Source: Azonexus sp. (GTDB lineage: Bacteria; Pseudomonadota; Gammaproteobacteria; Burkholderiales; Rhodocyclaceae). Taken from it: a DNA stretch of 64,000 nucleotides. Of this stretch, positions 1-9,458 are shown one piece after another (position 1 is the first letter of the stretch; every line of letters begins with the position of its first letter). The DNA is taken from NCBI GenBank assembly GCA_031260295.1, contig JAIRKE010000010.1, positions 1 through 64,000 on the forward strand. The letters run 5' to 3'. The notes below the pieces were generated by a model. It had not been told where the DNA came from, did not search any database, and was given only the letters and a program-made list of their open reading frames with translations. A program made the position numbers and the translations under genes.

Positions 1-74
1 CGCACGCTCTCCAGCAACGGCCTGATTTGCTCAAACGCTTCTTTGCTCAGATCACTGGGGTAACTCTTTCTCAT
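1..74 (-). CDS. IS5-family transposase, N-terminal 24 codons (runs off the left edge)
   Basis: Reading leftward from an ATG at 72-74 gives MRKSYPSDLSKEAFEQIRPL and then LLESV, the opening of the IS5-type transposases that start MRKSYPSDIS..F..IRPLLE. Only the N-terminus lies in the window, so intactness cannot be judged. The start lies about 25 bases inside a candidate terminal repeat (100-115), the usual layout for the left end of such an element. What is seen is the peptide; the family is recalled from known transposases. Confidence 0.7.
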   Translation of the reverse strand, partial: MRKSYPSDLSKEAFEQIRPLLESV

Positions 75-99
75 ACCACCCAGTCTACGACAGCGCCAA

Positions 100-115
100 G
101 ATCGTGAACAGGCTC
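100..115. repeat. Candidate terminal inverted repeat of the IS element
   Basis: The minus strand reads GAGCCTGTTCACGATC, an end-like sequence placed just outside the transposase start. The other end is outside the window, so pairing cannot be tested. Directly next to it (116 onward) an open frame without a start continues, consistent with insertion into a gene. Confidence 0.45.
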
Positions 116-162
116 TAAGACTTGGCTACCAGATCGATATGCAGATCGCCCTGCGCCAGTAA
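116..162 (+). pseudogene. C-terminal tail of a gene cut by the IS element
   Basis: From the IS boundary the plus strand reads LRLGYQIDMQIALRQ and then TAA at 160-162. The tail resembles the last residues of small helix-turn-helix regulators or antitoxins (LGY-[DQ]-[IV]-x-[IV] endings), but 15 residues are too few to assign a family. There is no start codon, so this is a remnant if it was ever coding. The rest of the gene would lie on the other side of the IS element. Confidence 0.25.
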
Positions 163-280
163 AACAGCGGCAACGTGCAACGGCACCAATACACTGGAAC
201 GGCCATTCATTCGCTGAAGCGGCTGGGCAATACAGTCCGCCAAACCGCCGCCGAGGCGGACTGAGCACTTGGCCGTCGGG

Positions 281-286
281 TATAAT
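281..286 (+). promoter_or_regulatory. -10 box upstream of mltD
   Basis: A perfect TATAAT lies 39 bases before the mltD ATG. No good -35 hexamer is present at 16 to 18 bases, so this is only a half-supported sigma-70 promoter. The same CGGGTATAATC context occurs ahead of prfC (4260-4265, minus strand). Confidence 0.45.
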
Positions 287-325
287 CTGCTGCTTCGCCG
301 AGCCCGCTGACGCCAGGAGTTGTTC

Positions 326-1654
326 ATGCCATTTCCCGCTCTTCCGTCACGCATCGGCCGCCTGCTCGGCGTGGCCGCTGCCTGCGCGCTGATCGGGCTG
401 GCGACACCGGCGGTAGCCGATAACTTGCCGGACGAAGCGGCCAGCGCCGGCATCCGCCCGGACGTGCTGATCCCGCTGGAAATCGGCCATGCCCCAATCC
501 ACCCCACCGCCATCGACCTGACGGCGACGCCGGACAACCTGTGGGACCGGATTCGCAACGGTTTCGCGATGAATAACCTGAACGACGATCTGGTACTGCA
601 TTACCAGCAGTGGTACCAGAATCGCCCGGATGCGCTGCGCCGGATGGTCGAGCGCAGCCGCCCCTACCTCTTCCACATCGTCGAGGAATTGGAGGCACGC
701 GGCATGCCGAGCGAACTGGCACTGCTGCCGATGGTCGAGAGTTCCTTCAACCCGATGGCTTACTCGTCGGCCCACGCCGCCGGCCTGTGGCAGTTCATTC
801 CGGCCACTGGCAAGCGCTTCAACCTGGAACAGAACTGGTGGCAGGACGAGCGGCGCGACGTCGTGGCCTCGACCAACGCCGCCCTCGATTACCTGCAGAA
901 CATCTACGACATGCACGGCGACTGGCACTTGGCGCTGGCCTCGTACAACTGGGGTGAAGGAGCCGTCAAGCGAGCCGTGGACAAGAACGAGGCGCGTGGC
1001 CTGCCGGCTGACTACGCCAGCCTCAAGATGCCCAACGAGACGCGCCATTACGTGCCTAAGCTGCAGGCGCTGAAGAACATCTTCGGCAACCCGGCGCTGG
1101 TCGCCAGCCTCAATCTGCCGCAGATTCCCAACAACCCCTATTTCACGACCCTGGAAATGCCACAGCCGATCGACGTCAAGACTGCGGCGCGGCTGGCCAA
1201 CATGTCGCTGGACGAATTCCGCCAGCTCAACCCCTCGCACAACCGGCCAATCATCAAGGCCGACACCGAGGTCGTGCTGCCGGCCGACAAGATCGATACT
1301 TTCCATCACAACCTGCGCAATCACCAGGCGCCGCTCAGCCGCTGGGATGCCTATACCGTCGCCAAACCCGAACGGGTGGATCAAATCGCCAGCCGCATCG
1401 GCGCCTCGACCGCCGAGCTGATCCAAGCCAACGGCCTGCCCGGCAACGTCCGCCTGGCGACCGGCTCGCGCCTGCTGGTCCCCGGCGACGGCGACCCGGA
1501 CAGCCTGCAGCGCCTGTTCGGCACGGACGGCTCGCCGATCATCATCCAGGCGGAACCACGGGTACACGTTCCCAAGAAGGGCGGGCGCACGAAAAGCAAG
1601 GCCACGGGCAAGACGACGACCGGGAAACCGGCGGTACGTAAGAAAAGGAACTAG
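326..1654 (+). CDS. mltD: Membrane-bound lytic murein transglycosylase D
   Basis: Periplasmic enzyme that cleaves the MurNAc-GlcNAc bond of peptidoglycan with formation of 1,6-anhydro-MurNAc. The 442-residue product has a signal peptide (about residues 1-31, ending TPAVA), a family 1 SLT domain at about 115-225 with the catalytic Glu in MVESSFNP (Glu138), followed by AAGLWQF and ALASYNWGEG, and a C-terminal LysM repeat starting YTVAKPERV at about 342. The tail is very basic (KKGGRTKSKATGK). An in-frame TTG at 320 is possible, but ATG 326 has AGGAG six bases upstream and is preferred. The family often has two or more LysM repeats. Here only one is clear, and a degenerate one may precede it. 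Confidence 0.93.
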   Translation: MPFPALPSRIGRLLGVAAACALIGLATPAVADNLPDEAASAGIRPDVLIPLEIGHAPIHPTAIDLTATPDNLWDRIRNGFAMNNLNDDLVLHYQQWYQNRPDALRRMVERSRPYLFHIVEELEARGMPSELALLPMVESSFNPMAYSSAHAAGLWQFIPATGKRFNLEQNWWQDERRDVVASTNAALDYLQNIYDMHGDWHLALASYNWGEGAVKRAVDKNEARGLPADYASLKMPNETRHYVPKLQALKNIFGNPALVASLNLPQIPNNPYFTTLEMPQPIDVKTAARLANMSLDEFRQLNPSHNRPIIKADTEVVLPADKIDTFHHNLRNHQAPLSRWDAYTVAKPERVDQIASRIGASTAELIQANGLPGNVRLATGSRLLVPGDGDPDSLQRLFGTDGSPIIIQAEPRVHVPKKGGRTKSKATGKTTTGKPAVRKKRN

Positions 1655-1710
1655 GGGCTGAGGGCTGATTTCTGGTCTAACTACGTACACTTTTGACGCT
1701 GAATATACCG

Positions 1711-2148
1711 CTAATCCCACTGCAAGCGGCGCAATTTCCACTGTTTATCGAGCAGGCTCCATTCGAGCTGGACGCGGTACTGTCGGGCACTGTCAGGGAT
1801 CACGCCCTCGGCGCCAGTCAGCGCGACCTGGGCGTCGGTGAAGGCGCGGCTCGACACCTGCGGGTCGATCCAACTCTTTTGCAACAAAGCGATGACCTGG
1901 ATGTTCTTGTGCCGCAGAAACATCACGGTCATCGTTCGCTTGGCCCACTCGCGGTCATCTTCCGGCTGCTGCGCCGCAAAATCGGGGTGAAGCAACTCCA
2001 TCACCGCGCTGGCATCCTTGTTTTCCAGAGCGGTTTGCAAGTTCCTGGCAGCGTTGTCCAGCGCGGCTTGCGGATCGGAGCGGCCGCAGGCAGCGAGCAG
2101 AATGGCGCATAACAGGATGAAGCGCCTCAAGTTCACAGTAAAAATCAT
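1711..2148 (-). CDS. Putative lipoprotein of unknown function
   Basis: 145 residues. The N-terminus MIFTVNLRRFILLCAILLAA followed by CG is a lipoprotein signal with lipobox LLAAC (Cys about 21), so the protein should be exported and lipidated. The mature part begins with helical heptads (ALDNAARNLQTALENKDASAV) and then mixed beta structure, like small NTF2/SnoaL-like or DUF4878-type lipoproteins; that comparison is a guess. The start at 2148 is chosen because it opens a proper signal peptide and has CAGG upstream; a longer frame to 2262 has no signal logic. It lies convergent to mltD. Confidence 0.7.
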   Translation of the reverse strand: MIFTVNLRRFILLCAILLAACGRSDPQAALDNAARNLQTALENKDASAVMELLHPDFAAQQPEDDREWAKRTMTVMFLRHKNIQVIALLQKSWIDPQVSSRAFTDAQVALTGAEGVIPDSARQYRVQLEWSLLDKQWKLRRLQWD

Positions 2149-2200
2149 GACAAATACCTGAAAACAAAGGGTGCTTTCGTCATAGCATAGAAAATTTACT

Positions 2201-2653
2201 TCATTTGTACCAGCGTGCGGCGGCGGAGTCGTCGGTTTCGCGGGCATCGACCCAGCGCCCACCGTCGGCCGTCGCTTCCTTTTTCCAGAACGGCGCCTTG
2301 GTCTTCAGGTAATCCATGATGAATTCGCAGGCGGCGAAGGCATCAAAGCGATGCGCGCTGATGACGCCAACCAGCACGATTTGGTCGCAGGGTTTGAGCG
2401 AGCCGACGCGGTGGATGACCAGCGCGTCGTAAATATCCCAGCGGGTGCGCGCCTCATTGACGATGGCGGCAAGCGCCTTTTCGGTCATGCCTGGGTAATG
2501 TTCCAGCGCCATTCCAGAGACGCTGGCGCCGTCGTTGATGTCGCGGACCAGGCCGAGAAAGCTGGCCAGCGCGCCGACGCGGGCATTGCCGGCGCGTAGC
2601 GCGGCGAGTTCGGCACCGACATCAAAATCCGCTTCCTGCACCCGCACCGTCAT
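2201..2653 (-). CDS. moaE: Molybdopterin synthase catalytic subunit
   Basis: Transfers sulfur from MoaD thiocarboxylate to precursor Z (cPMP), forming the molybdopterin dithiolene in the cytoplasm. The 150 residues carry family signatures: ALEHYPGMTEKAL, VIHRVGSLKPCDQIVLVGV, SAHRFDAFAACEFIMDYLK and the active-site stretch TKAPFWKKE near residue 120. The ATG follows the prfC stop by two bases and has a strong GAGGTGAT Shine-Dalgarno inside the prfC end, so the two genes are probably co-transcribed. The partner moaD and the rest of the moa set are not in the window. Confidence 0.93.
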   Translation of the reverse strand: MTVRVQEADFDVGAELAALRAGNARVGALASFLGLVRDINDGASVSGMALEHYPGMTEKALAAIVNEARTRWDIYDALVIHRVGSLKPCDQIVLVGVISAHRFDAFAACEFIMDYLKTKAPFWKKEATADGGRWVDARETDDSAAARWYK

Positions 2654-2655
2654 CG

Positions 2656-4230
<1,575 letters not shown>

Positions 4231-4259
4231 GGTAAGCGGGGATGTGCTGAAAGGCCGCG

Positions 4260-4265
4260 ATTATA
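4260..4265 (-). promoter_or_regulatory. -10 box for prfC-moaE
   Basis: The minus strand reads GGGTATAATCG about 30 bases before the prfC ATG. No convincing -35 is seen 16 to 18 bases further up. Confidence 0.4.
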
Positions 4266-4303
4266 CCCGTACCGCCCTTCCCCTTCTTTTCTCAGACGCC
4301 AAG

Positions 4304-4336
4304 CCAAAAATAAAGGCCTTGAAAATCAAGGCCTTT
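4304..4336 (-). terminator. Rho-independent terminator after tRNA-Ser
   Basis: The stem AAAGGCCTTG (4327-4336 with 4312-4321, ten pairs, loop 4322-4326) is followed on the minus strand by a T-rich tract over 4304-4314. It starts 12 bases past the CCA end of the tRNA. Confidence 0.8.
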
Positions 4337-4348
4337 TGTCTGCAATCC

Positions 4349-4439
<91 letters not shown>

Positions 4440-4522
4440 GCGGAAGCCGCGCATTGTAGCAGCTTGGGGTGATAGTTCAAACAGACTTTCGCAGCCAACA
4501 GAAGCGAGCATCCAGTCCCGGT

Positions 4523-5191
4523 TCAACTGACTCGGCGTAAAAAACTGCTGGCGCGCGACTCCGCGATCAGGCGGGCGGCCGAGTCGATTTCCTTGTTGTT
4601 GGTGCGGGCCAACAACATCTGCAACAGGCGGGCGAGCAGCAGCGTGTTCTCCATGGCGTTGCGGCGGCCGCTGCCGGCATCGAGCCCGAAAGCCTCCAGC
4701 CAGTGGTCGAGCGGCTGCACGGTACTGCCCTTGTCGCCAAACATCGCTGGCAGCAACCAGGCGAGATCGATCCACTGCGGCCGAAAGTCGACGCCCAGGC
4801 GCTCCTTGCAGGCATGCATCAGGAAACCGCCGACATAAGGCACATGGTAGGCAACCAGCGGCGCCTTGGCGGCATAGCGAAGGAAGGCCAGCAGCCTGCG
4901 CTCGACCGCCCCGCCCTCCTCTGCCGCCAGATCACTGAAATCGACGTACAACGCGTCGTCCGGCGCGATCGCCGAATGATGCACGGCGCTGGCGGCAATG
5001 CCGAGCAGGCGGTCGGTCTCCGGATCGGGGCCGCCGGTTGCGATATCGACGACCAGATAGCGGGTGTGGAAATGCGCCTCGTCCAGCGCCGGCGCCGGGC
5101 TCGCGCGCCAAGCGGCGAGGCCGGCTTGCACATCGTCCGGCAGGTGTCCGGGCGTCGCATCGCGGAACAGGAATTTCTTGATCCCGAACAT
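4523..5191 (-). CDS. DnaQ-like protein with a lost exonuclease active site
   Basis: 222 residues with the DnaQ/RNase H-like 3'-5' exonuclease layout: YLVVDIATGGPDPETDRLLG (motif I, about 45-64), LVAYHVPYVGGFLMHA (motif II) and GRRNAMENTLLLARLLQ (motif III). DEDDh enzymes need D-x-E, then Asp in HNxxFD, then H-x4-D. Here motif I is D-I-A (the Glu is Ala51), the motif II Asp is Val, and motif III has Arg and Asn in place of His and Asp. It is therefore probably a catalytically dead family member with a binding or scaffold role. Its start lies two bases past the stop of the DUF294/CBS gene, so the two are very likely co-transcribed and may act together. Confidence 0.75.
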   Translation of the reverse strand: MFGIKKFLFRDATPGHLPDDVQAGLAAWRASPAPALDEAHFHTRYLVVDIATGGPDPETDRLLGIAASAVHHSAIAPDDALYVDFSDLAAEEGGAVERRLLAFLRYAAKAPLVAYHVPYVGGFLMHACKERLGVDFRPQWIDLAWLLPAMFGDKGSTVQPLDHWLEAFGLDAGSGRRNAMENTLLLARLLQMLLARTNNKEIDSAARLIAESRASSFLRRVS

Positions 5192-5193
5192 GA

Positions 5194-7167
5194 TTATTGA
5201 ACCTGATAGTCGAGCTTCAGGCGCGACTGGATTTTCCGCGCCTGGCGGAAGGATTCCTTTAGGATGCGGCGGTCCAGCTCGTTGAGTTTGTCCGGGTCGA
5301 TCAGGTTATCGCCCTGACGTCCCGGCTCGCCTTCCAGATACTGGTGCTGCAAACGCAGCAACTGGATGAAGTTGAGGCCGTCGAGCACGGCGTTGGCTTC
5401 CTCGGCCCTGGCCGACAAGCGCTGCGAGGTCAGGCGCAAGCGCTGTAAGGTGTTGGTGTTGTGCACGCCGGTGGCCAGCGCGTAGATGCGCGCGACGTCG
5501 ACGAAAATGCGCGAACCGTATTTCTTCAGGTCGATCTTGCCCGGATGGTCGGGTTCGAGGTCGGTGACGAAATCGCGAATCTTGCCCAGCGGTGGGCCGA
5601 CATCGAGCGCGTTGCGCGCCATCGCCTGCAGGAAGATCGGCGATGCCGCAGCCTGCGCCAGCAGATGGCGGCGCATGCTGTCGGCCAGTTCGCTCTTGCC
5701 GAACAGCGGGCGGAAATCGAAGAAAATCGTGGCATTAAGCAGCGCGGTCGGCTCCGGCTTCCTTATCCATTCGCTGAACTGCTCCTTCCATGCGTCGAGC
5801 GTCATGCACCACTGCGGGTTGCTGGCCATGATGTTGCCCTTGCACAACGGGAAGCCGACGGCATCCAGATCCTTGTTGGTGGCCAGCGCGAAGGCCAGGA
5901 AGCGTTCCTTGAGCGCCGCCTCATCCTCGCCCGCCGGCACCACGAACACGATGCCGTTATCCTGGTCGGTGCTGAAAGTCTGCTCGTCGCGGCCTTCCGA
6001 GCCAAAGGCCAGCCAGGCCCAATCGATGCCAGCAAAGCTGTGCCGGTCAAGATTGAGCTGGATAACGCGCCGGGTCAGCGCATCGTTGAGCGCCGAGATG
6101 AACTGTGTCAGTTGTTCCGCCCCGATGCTCTGGGCCAGCATGTTGAACGACAACTGGCGAACATCGGCCGCCGAACGCTTGAGCGCCTCGACGTCAGACG
6201 CCGTCTCGATGGCCTGACGAATCTGGCGCAGGCCGACGCGCTGCAACGCGAACAGGTCGCGCTCGGAAACGACACCAGACAGCCGCCCGGCATGGTCGGT
6301 AACGAGCACATGGCGGATACCGTGAGTGGCCATACCCAGCATAGCGTCATAGGCGGTGGCATGCTCGCCGAGTGTGAACGGGCCGGCCGACATGGCCCGG
6401 CTGATCGGCGTGTCGAGCGGCAGATCGGCGAGCACAACGCGGTCGAGCACATCGCTACGCGTAAAGATGCCGAGCGGTTCGTGCTCGGCATCGGTGACGA
6501 TGATGGAACCGATGCCGGCCCGCGACATGATTTCCAGCGCCTCGCGCAGTGGCGTCTCGGAGCGGACCGCCAGCGGGTTGCGGGCGCCGATACCCGCCAA
6601 CGGCGAATTGAGCGTCTGTTGCTCGCTGGCCTTCTGCGCGAATTGCTGCTGCAACTGGCGCCGCGACTGATCGAGCAGGCTGGCGATGTACTGCGTGCAG
6701 AACAGGTTGAATTCCGGGCTGCTGGCCATCAACCCCAGGTAATCCTCGGCTGGCAACTGGTAGCAGAAGGTATCCTCAAGCGCCGTGTAGATATTGGTCG
6801 AGGGCCGGCCGGCGGTAACGGCACCGATCGGAAAGCTCTCCCCGGCACCCAGGGTGAGGATGGAATACTCGGTCACCGCCACCTCGCCGGCCTGGCGCGC
6901 CTGCACCTTGCCGGATTCGATCAGATAGAAGAAGCGGACATTGCCGGCGGCCGGCCCGACGATCTCGCTGCCGGCCGGGTAAAAGGCGATCCGCGCCTTG
7001 TCGCCGAAGGTCTGCAACGCCGCCGCCGACATCTTGTCGAATGGCGCGTGCTTCTTCAGGAAAGCCTGCGTGTTGCCGGCCACCCGCCGCCGCCCCTCGT
7101 CGCGCAACTGCTCGCCGACCTGGGCGATGGTCGGTTCTTCCTGTTGGTCAGTCGTGCTCTCGGACAT
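5194..7167 (-). CDS. cNMP-binding, CBS-pair and DUF294 nucleotidyltransferase-like protein
   Basis: 657-residue cytoplasmic protein with four parts in order: a cyclic-nucleotide-binding-type beta barrel (about 40-155, with FYPAGSEIVG and LGAGESFPIG), a CBS pair (about 200-325, RAGIGSIIVTDAEHEPLGIF and GIRHVLVTDHAGRLSGVV), a DUF294 nucleotidyltransferase-like fold (about 345-490) with the GlnB/GlnD-type signature GSEGRDEQTFSTDQDNG, and a DUF294 C-terminal helical domain. Such proteins often sit beside acs and solute symporters in proteobacteria and are thought to sense adenylates and modify or regulate acetate metabolism; the reaction is not established. It is followed at two bases by the pseudo-exonuclease gene. 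Confidence 0.88.
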   Translation of the reverse strand: MSESTTDQQEEPTIAQVGEQLRDEGRRRVAGNTQAFLKKHAPFDKMSAAALQTFGDKARIAFYPAGSEIVGPAAGNVRFFYLIESGKVQARQAGEVAVTEYSILTLGAGESFPIGAVTAGRPSTNIYTALEDTFCYQLPAEDYLGLMASSPEFNLFCTQYIASLLDQSRRQLQQQFAQKASEQQTLNSPLAGIGARNPLAVRSETPLREALEIMSRAGIGSIIVTDAEHEPLGIFTRSDVLDRVVLADLPLDTPISRAMSAGPFTLGEHATAYDAMLGMATHGIRHVLVTDHAGRLSGVVSERDLFALQRVGLRQIRQAIETASDVEALKRSAADVRQLSFNMLAQSIGAEQLTQFISALNDALTRRVIQLNLDRHSFAGIDWAWLAFGSEGRDEQTFSTDQDNGIVFVVPAGEDEAALKERFLAFALATNKDLDAVGFPLCKGNIMASNPQWCMTLDAWKEQFSEWIRKPEPTALLNATIFFDFRPLFGKSELADSMRRHLLAQAAASPIFLQAMARNALDVGPPLGKIRDFVTDLEPDHPGKIDLKKYGSRIFVDVARIYALATGVHNTNTLQRLRLTSQRLSARAEEANAVLDGLNFIQLLRLQHQYLEGEPGRQGDNLIDPDKLNELDRRILKESFRQARKIQSRLKLDYQVQ

Positions 7168-7277
7168 GTTTGTGCCATCCCCTTGTCTTCGGAGCGCCTA
7201 GTGTAGCTTGACACCGCGCCATCAACGAACGCAGGCGCTCAATCATTTGCTGTAAATGAATGGAATGCTCGCGGCGA

Positions 7278-7319
7278 TTGCCAAATCCTCCGCAAATATG
7301 TACAGTAAAACGTACATAT
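7278..7319 (+). promoter_or_regulatory. Promoter and operator of yefM-yoeB
   Basis: An inverted repeat ATATGTAC (7296-7303) and GTACATAT (7312-7319) with an 8-base spacer contains TGTACA at 7299-7304, the core hexamer known from YefM-YoeB autoregulation in E. coli. TTGCCA (7278-7283) and TACAGT (7301-7306) with 17 bases between them form a plausible sigma-70 promoter whose -10 lies inside the operator, which fits repression by the antitoxin complex. Confidence 0.7.
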
Positions 7320-7343
7320 ACATTGACCCAGAAAGTATTTGTC

Positions 7344-7595
7344 ATGGATGCAATCACCTACACCACCGCCCGCGCCAACCTGGCGACCACGATGGACCGC
7401 GTTTGCCAGGATCGCGAAGCACTGATCATTACGCGCAACGGTCAGCAGTCCGTCATCATGATGTCGCTGGACGACTACAAGGCGCTTGAAGAAACCGCCT
7501 ATCTATTGCGCAGCCCGGAGAACGCCAAACGCCTGCTCAACGCCGTGGACGCGCTGAACAAAGGCCAAGGCAAGGAACGGAGACTCGCGGAGTGA
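7344..7595 (+). CDS. yefM: Type II antitoxin of the Phd/YefM family
   Basis: 83 residues beginning MDAITYTTARANLATTMDRV, the Phd/YefM DNA-binding domain, then REALIITRNGQQSVIMMSL and a C-terminal toxin-neutralising helix (ETAYLLRSPENAKRLLNAV). It should bind and block the YoeB toxin and repress the pair through the upstream palindrome. ATG 7344 is chosen because it matches the family N-terminus; an upstream in-frame ATG at 7260 would read through the operator. The stop overlaps the GTG of the toxin. Confidence 0.95.
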   Translation: MDAITYTTARANLATTMDRVCQDREALIITRNGQQSVIMMSLDDYKALEETAYLLRSPENAKRLLNAVDALNKGQGKERRLAE

Positions 7596-7849
7596 AGCTC
7601 GTCTTCGCCGACGAAGCCTGGGACGATTACCTGCACTGGCAGGCTCAAGACAAACGCATGGTCAGGCGCATCAACGAATTGATCGAGGCCACCCAGCGAG
7701 ATCCCTTCTCGGGAATCGGCAAGCCCGAACCACTGAAACATGCGCTGGCCGGTTACTGGTCGCGGCGCATCACCGAGGAACATCGCATGGTTTACAAGCT
7801 GGAAGGCGAAGCCGCGTTACTCATTGCGCAGCTTCGCTACCACTATTGA
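7592..7849 (+). CDS. yoeB: Type II toxin YoeB, ribosome-dependent mRNA interferase
   Basis: 85 residues with the YoeB/RelE pattern: KLVFADEAWDDYLHWQAQDK, RINELIEATQRDPFSGIGKP, LKHALAGYWSRRITEEHRMV and the C-terminal RYHY. Catalytic residues expected from the family (Glu in the ITEEHR region, Arg, His and the terminal Tyr) are present, so the toxin looks intact. Translation begins at a GTG overlapping the antitoxin TGA (GTGA), implying coupling. Confidence 0.95.
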   Translation: MKLVFADEAWDDYLHWQAQDKRMVRRINELIEATQRDPFSGIGKPEPLKHALAGYWSRRITEEHRMVYKLEGEAALLIAQLRYHY

Positions 7850-7872
7850 TGGCGGTTTGAACCAAAGGCAAC

Positions 7873-8334
7873 CTATAACGACAGACTGTAAGCATAAAAC
7901 TGGGTATCGCGAACCCAGCCGTGAGAAACATACAAAGCCTGTGCCATTTCGTTATCCATCGCCGTGGACAGAGACAAGCGAACAGCCCCGACGGAAGGGC
8001 CAAACTGTGCCGCAGCCTCCAACAGTTTGCTGCCCACACCACTACGCCTCGCCTCTGGTACAACAAAGAGGTCGTTGAGAATAAATGTGCGTGCTGCTGA
8101 AACAGACGAGAACGTGGGATAAAGCTGCGTAAACCCGATGGCGGTGCCATTGGGTTGTGTGGCAATGAAAATGACGGACTGGTTATGTTGGAAGCGCTCA
8201 AGCAAAAATGAGCGAGCCAACGCAGCGTCACTGGGCTTTCCGTAGAACTGCCGATAAGCATCGAAGAGAGGCGCCAAAGTCTCAAGGTCCGAAACCGAAG
8301 CCTGACGCACTTGGATGCTGGAAAAATTACTCAC
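7873..8334 (-). CDS. GNAT-family N-acetyltransferase
   Basis: 153 residues with a GNAT fold: N-terminal VRQASVSDLETLAPLFDAY, a central FIATQPNGTAIGFTQLYP strand pair, motif A FILNDLFVVPEARRSGVGSK (the R-x-x-G-x-G/A acetyl-CoA loop is RRSGVG) and C-terminal ALYVSHGWVRDTQF. The substrate cannot be told from sequence. The start is GTG, overlapping the end of the OYE gene by 8 bases, so the two form a short operon. The gene is convergent with yoeB. Confidence 0.85.
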   Translation of the reverse strand: MSNFSSIQVRQASVSDLETLAPLFDAYRQFYGKPSDAALARSFLLERFQHNQSVIFIATQPNGTAIGFTQLYPTFSSVSAARTFILNDLFVVPEARRSGVGSKLLEAAAQFGPSVGAVRLSLSTAMDNEMAQALYVSHGWVRDTQFYAYSLSL

Positions 8335-9418
8335 GATTTGAATAACCCAGCACCGGGTAGTCAGTGTAGCCCGCTGCTCCCGGCGTATAGAACGTATTCA
8401 TATCCGGCGCATTGACCGACGCGCCGGCTTGCCAGCGCGAAACCAAATCCGGATTGGCGATGAACGGCCTCCCCACCGCGACAAGATCGCATTTGCCTGC
8501 GGCAAGGTCTTGCTCGGCGCTCGCGGCGTCGTAGCCGCCACACAGGACGAGCGTACCTTTGAAAGTGTCGCGGAAGGCCTGCTTGATGGCATCCGGCACG
8601 GCGGGCGCGCCCATCGCCGAGTGGTCGACCAGATGGATATAGGCCAGCCCGCGTGCGTTGAGTTGCTGGGCGAGCCAAAGATAATCCGCTTCCATCGCAT
8701 CATGCAGCGACATGTCGTTGAACACGCCATAGGGCGACAGGCGAATGCCGACCTTGTCCTTGCCGATGGCGGCGATGGTGGCGTCGACGACTTCCAGCAC
8801 GAAGCGGGCGCGGTTTTCGATGGAACCGCCGTAGGCATCCGTACGCTGGTTGGAATTGGGACGGAGAAATTGTTCCAGCAGGTAGCCGTTAGCCCCGTGC
8901 AGTTCCACGCCGTCGCAACCGGCGGCGATGGCATTCTGCGCGGCCTGCGCGAACTCGGCGCGCGTGGCATCGAGGTCGGCCTGGGTCATCGCTTCAGGCA
9001 GGGCGTTCTGCTTCATGCCCTCGGCATCAGTCCAGATATCGCCGGCGGCGGCCACGGCGGAAGGCGCAAGCACGCGCGCGCCCGGCGGCAGGTTGAGCGG
9101 GTGGGCAATACGGCCGGCGTGCATCAGTTGCATGAAAATTTTTGCGCCGCCGGCATGTGCGGCTTGCGTGACCGGCTTCCAACCGGCGACTTGTTCTTGA
9201 GAGAAGATACCGGGGATGCGCGGATAACCGAGGCCGTCGGGCGAGGGCGAAACGCCCTCGGTGACGATCAAGCCGGCGCTGGCGCGCTGGCCGTAGTATT
9301 CGGCCATCAGCGCGTTGGGGATGTTGCCGGTAGCACGATTACGCGTCATCGGCGCCATGACCAGATGGTTTTGCAGCGTCAGCTTGCCGAGTTTGGCGGG
9401 GGAGAACAGTTGGGACAT
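8327..9418 (-). CDS. Old yellow enzyme family FMN oxidoreductase (alkene reductase)
   Basis: 363 residues, the normal length for NemA/XenB-type enzymes that reduce activated C=C bonds, nitroesters or N-ethylmaleimide with NAD(P)H. Signatures: LVMAPMTRNRA (FMN loop), IFMQLMHAGRIAH, the active-site pair in GVELHGANGYLLEQFL, NQRTDAYGGSIENRARFVLEV and the late FMN phosphate site CDLVAVGRPFIANPDL. It shares an operon with the downstream GNAT gene. The physiological substrate is unknown. Confidence 0.93.
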   Translation of the reverse strand: MSQLFSPAKLGKLTLQNHLVMAPMTRNRATGNIPNALMAEYYGQRASAGLIVTEGVSPSPDGLGYPRIPGIFSQEQVAGWKPVTQAAHAGGAKIFMQLMHAGRIAHPLNLPPGARVLAPSAVAAAGDIWTDAEGMKQNALPEAMTQADLDATRAEFAQAAQNAIAAGCDGVELHGANGYLLEQFLRPNSNQRTDAYGGSIENRARFVLEVVDATIAAIGKDKVGIRLSPYGVFNDMSLHDAMEADYLWLAQQLNARGLAYIHLVDHSAMGAPAVPDAIKQAFRDTFKGTLVLCGGYDAASAEQDLAAGKCDLVAVGRPFIANPDLVSRWQAGASVNAPDMNTFYTPGAAGYTDYPVLGYSNRE

Positions 9419-9458
9419 GGTGTTAGCTCCTGTGTGGCACGGTGGTTATCGGGACGAA

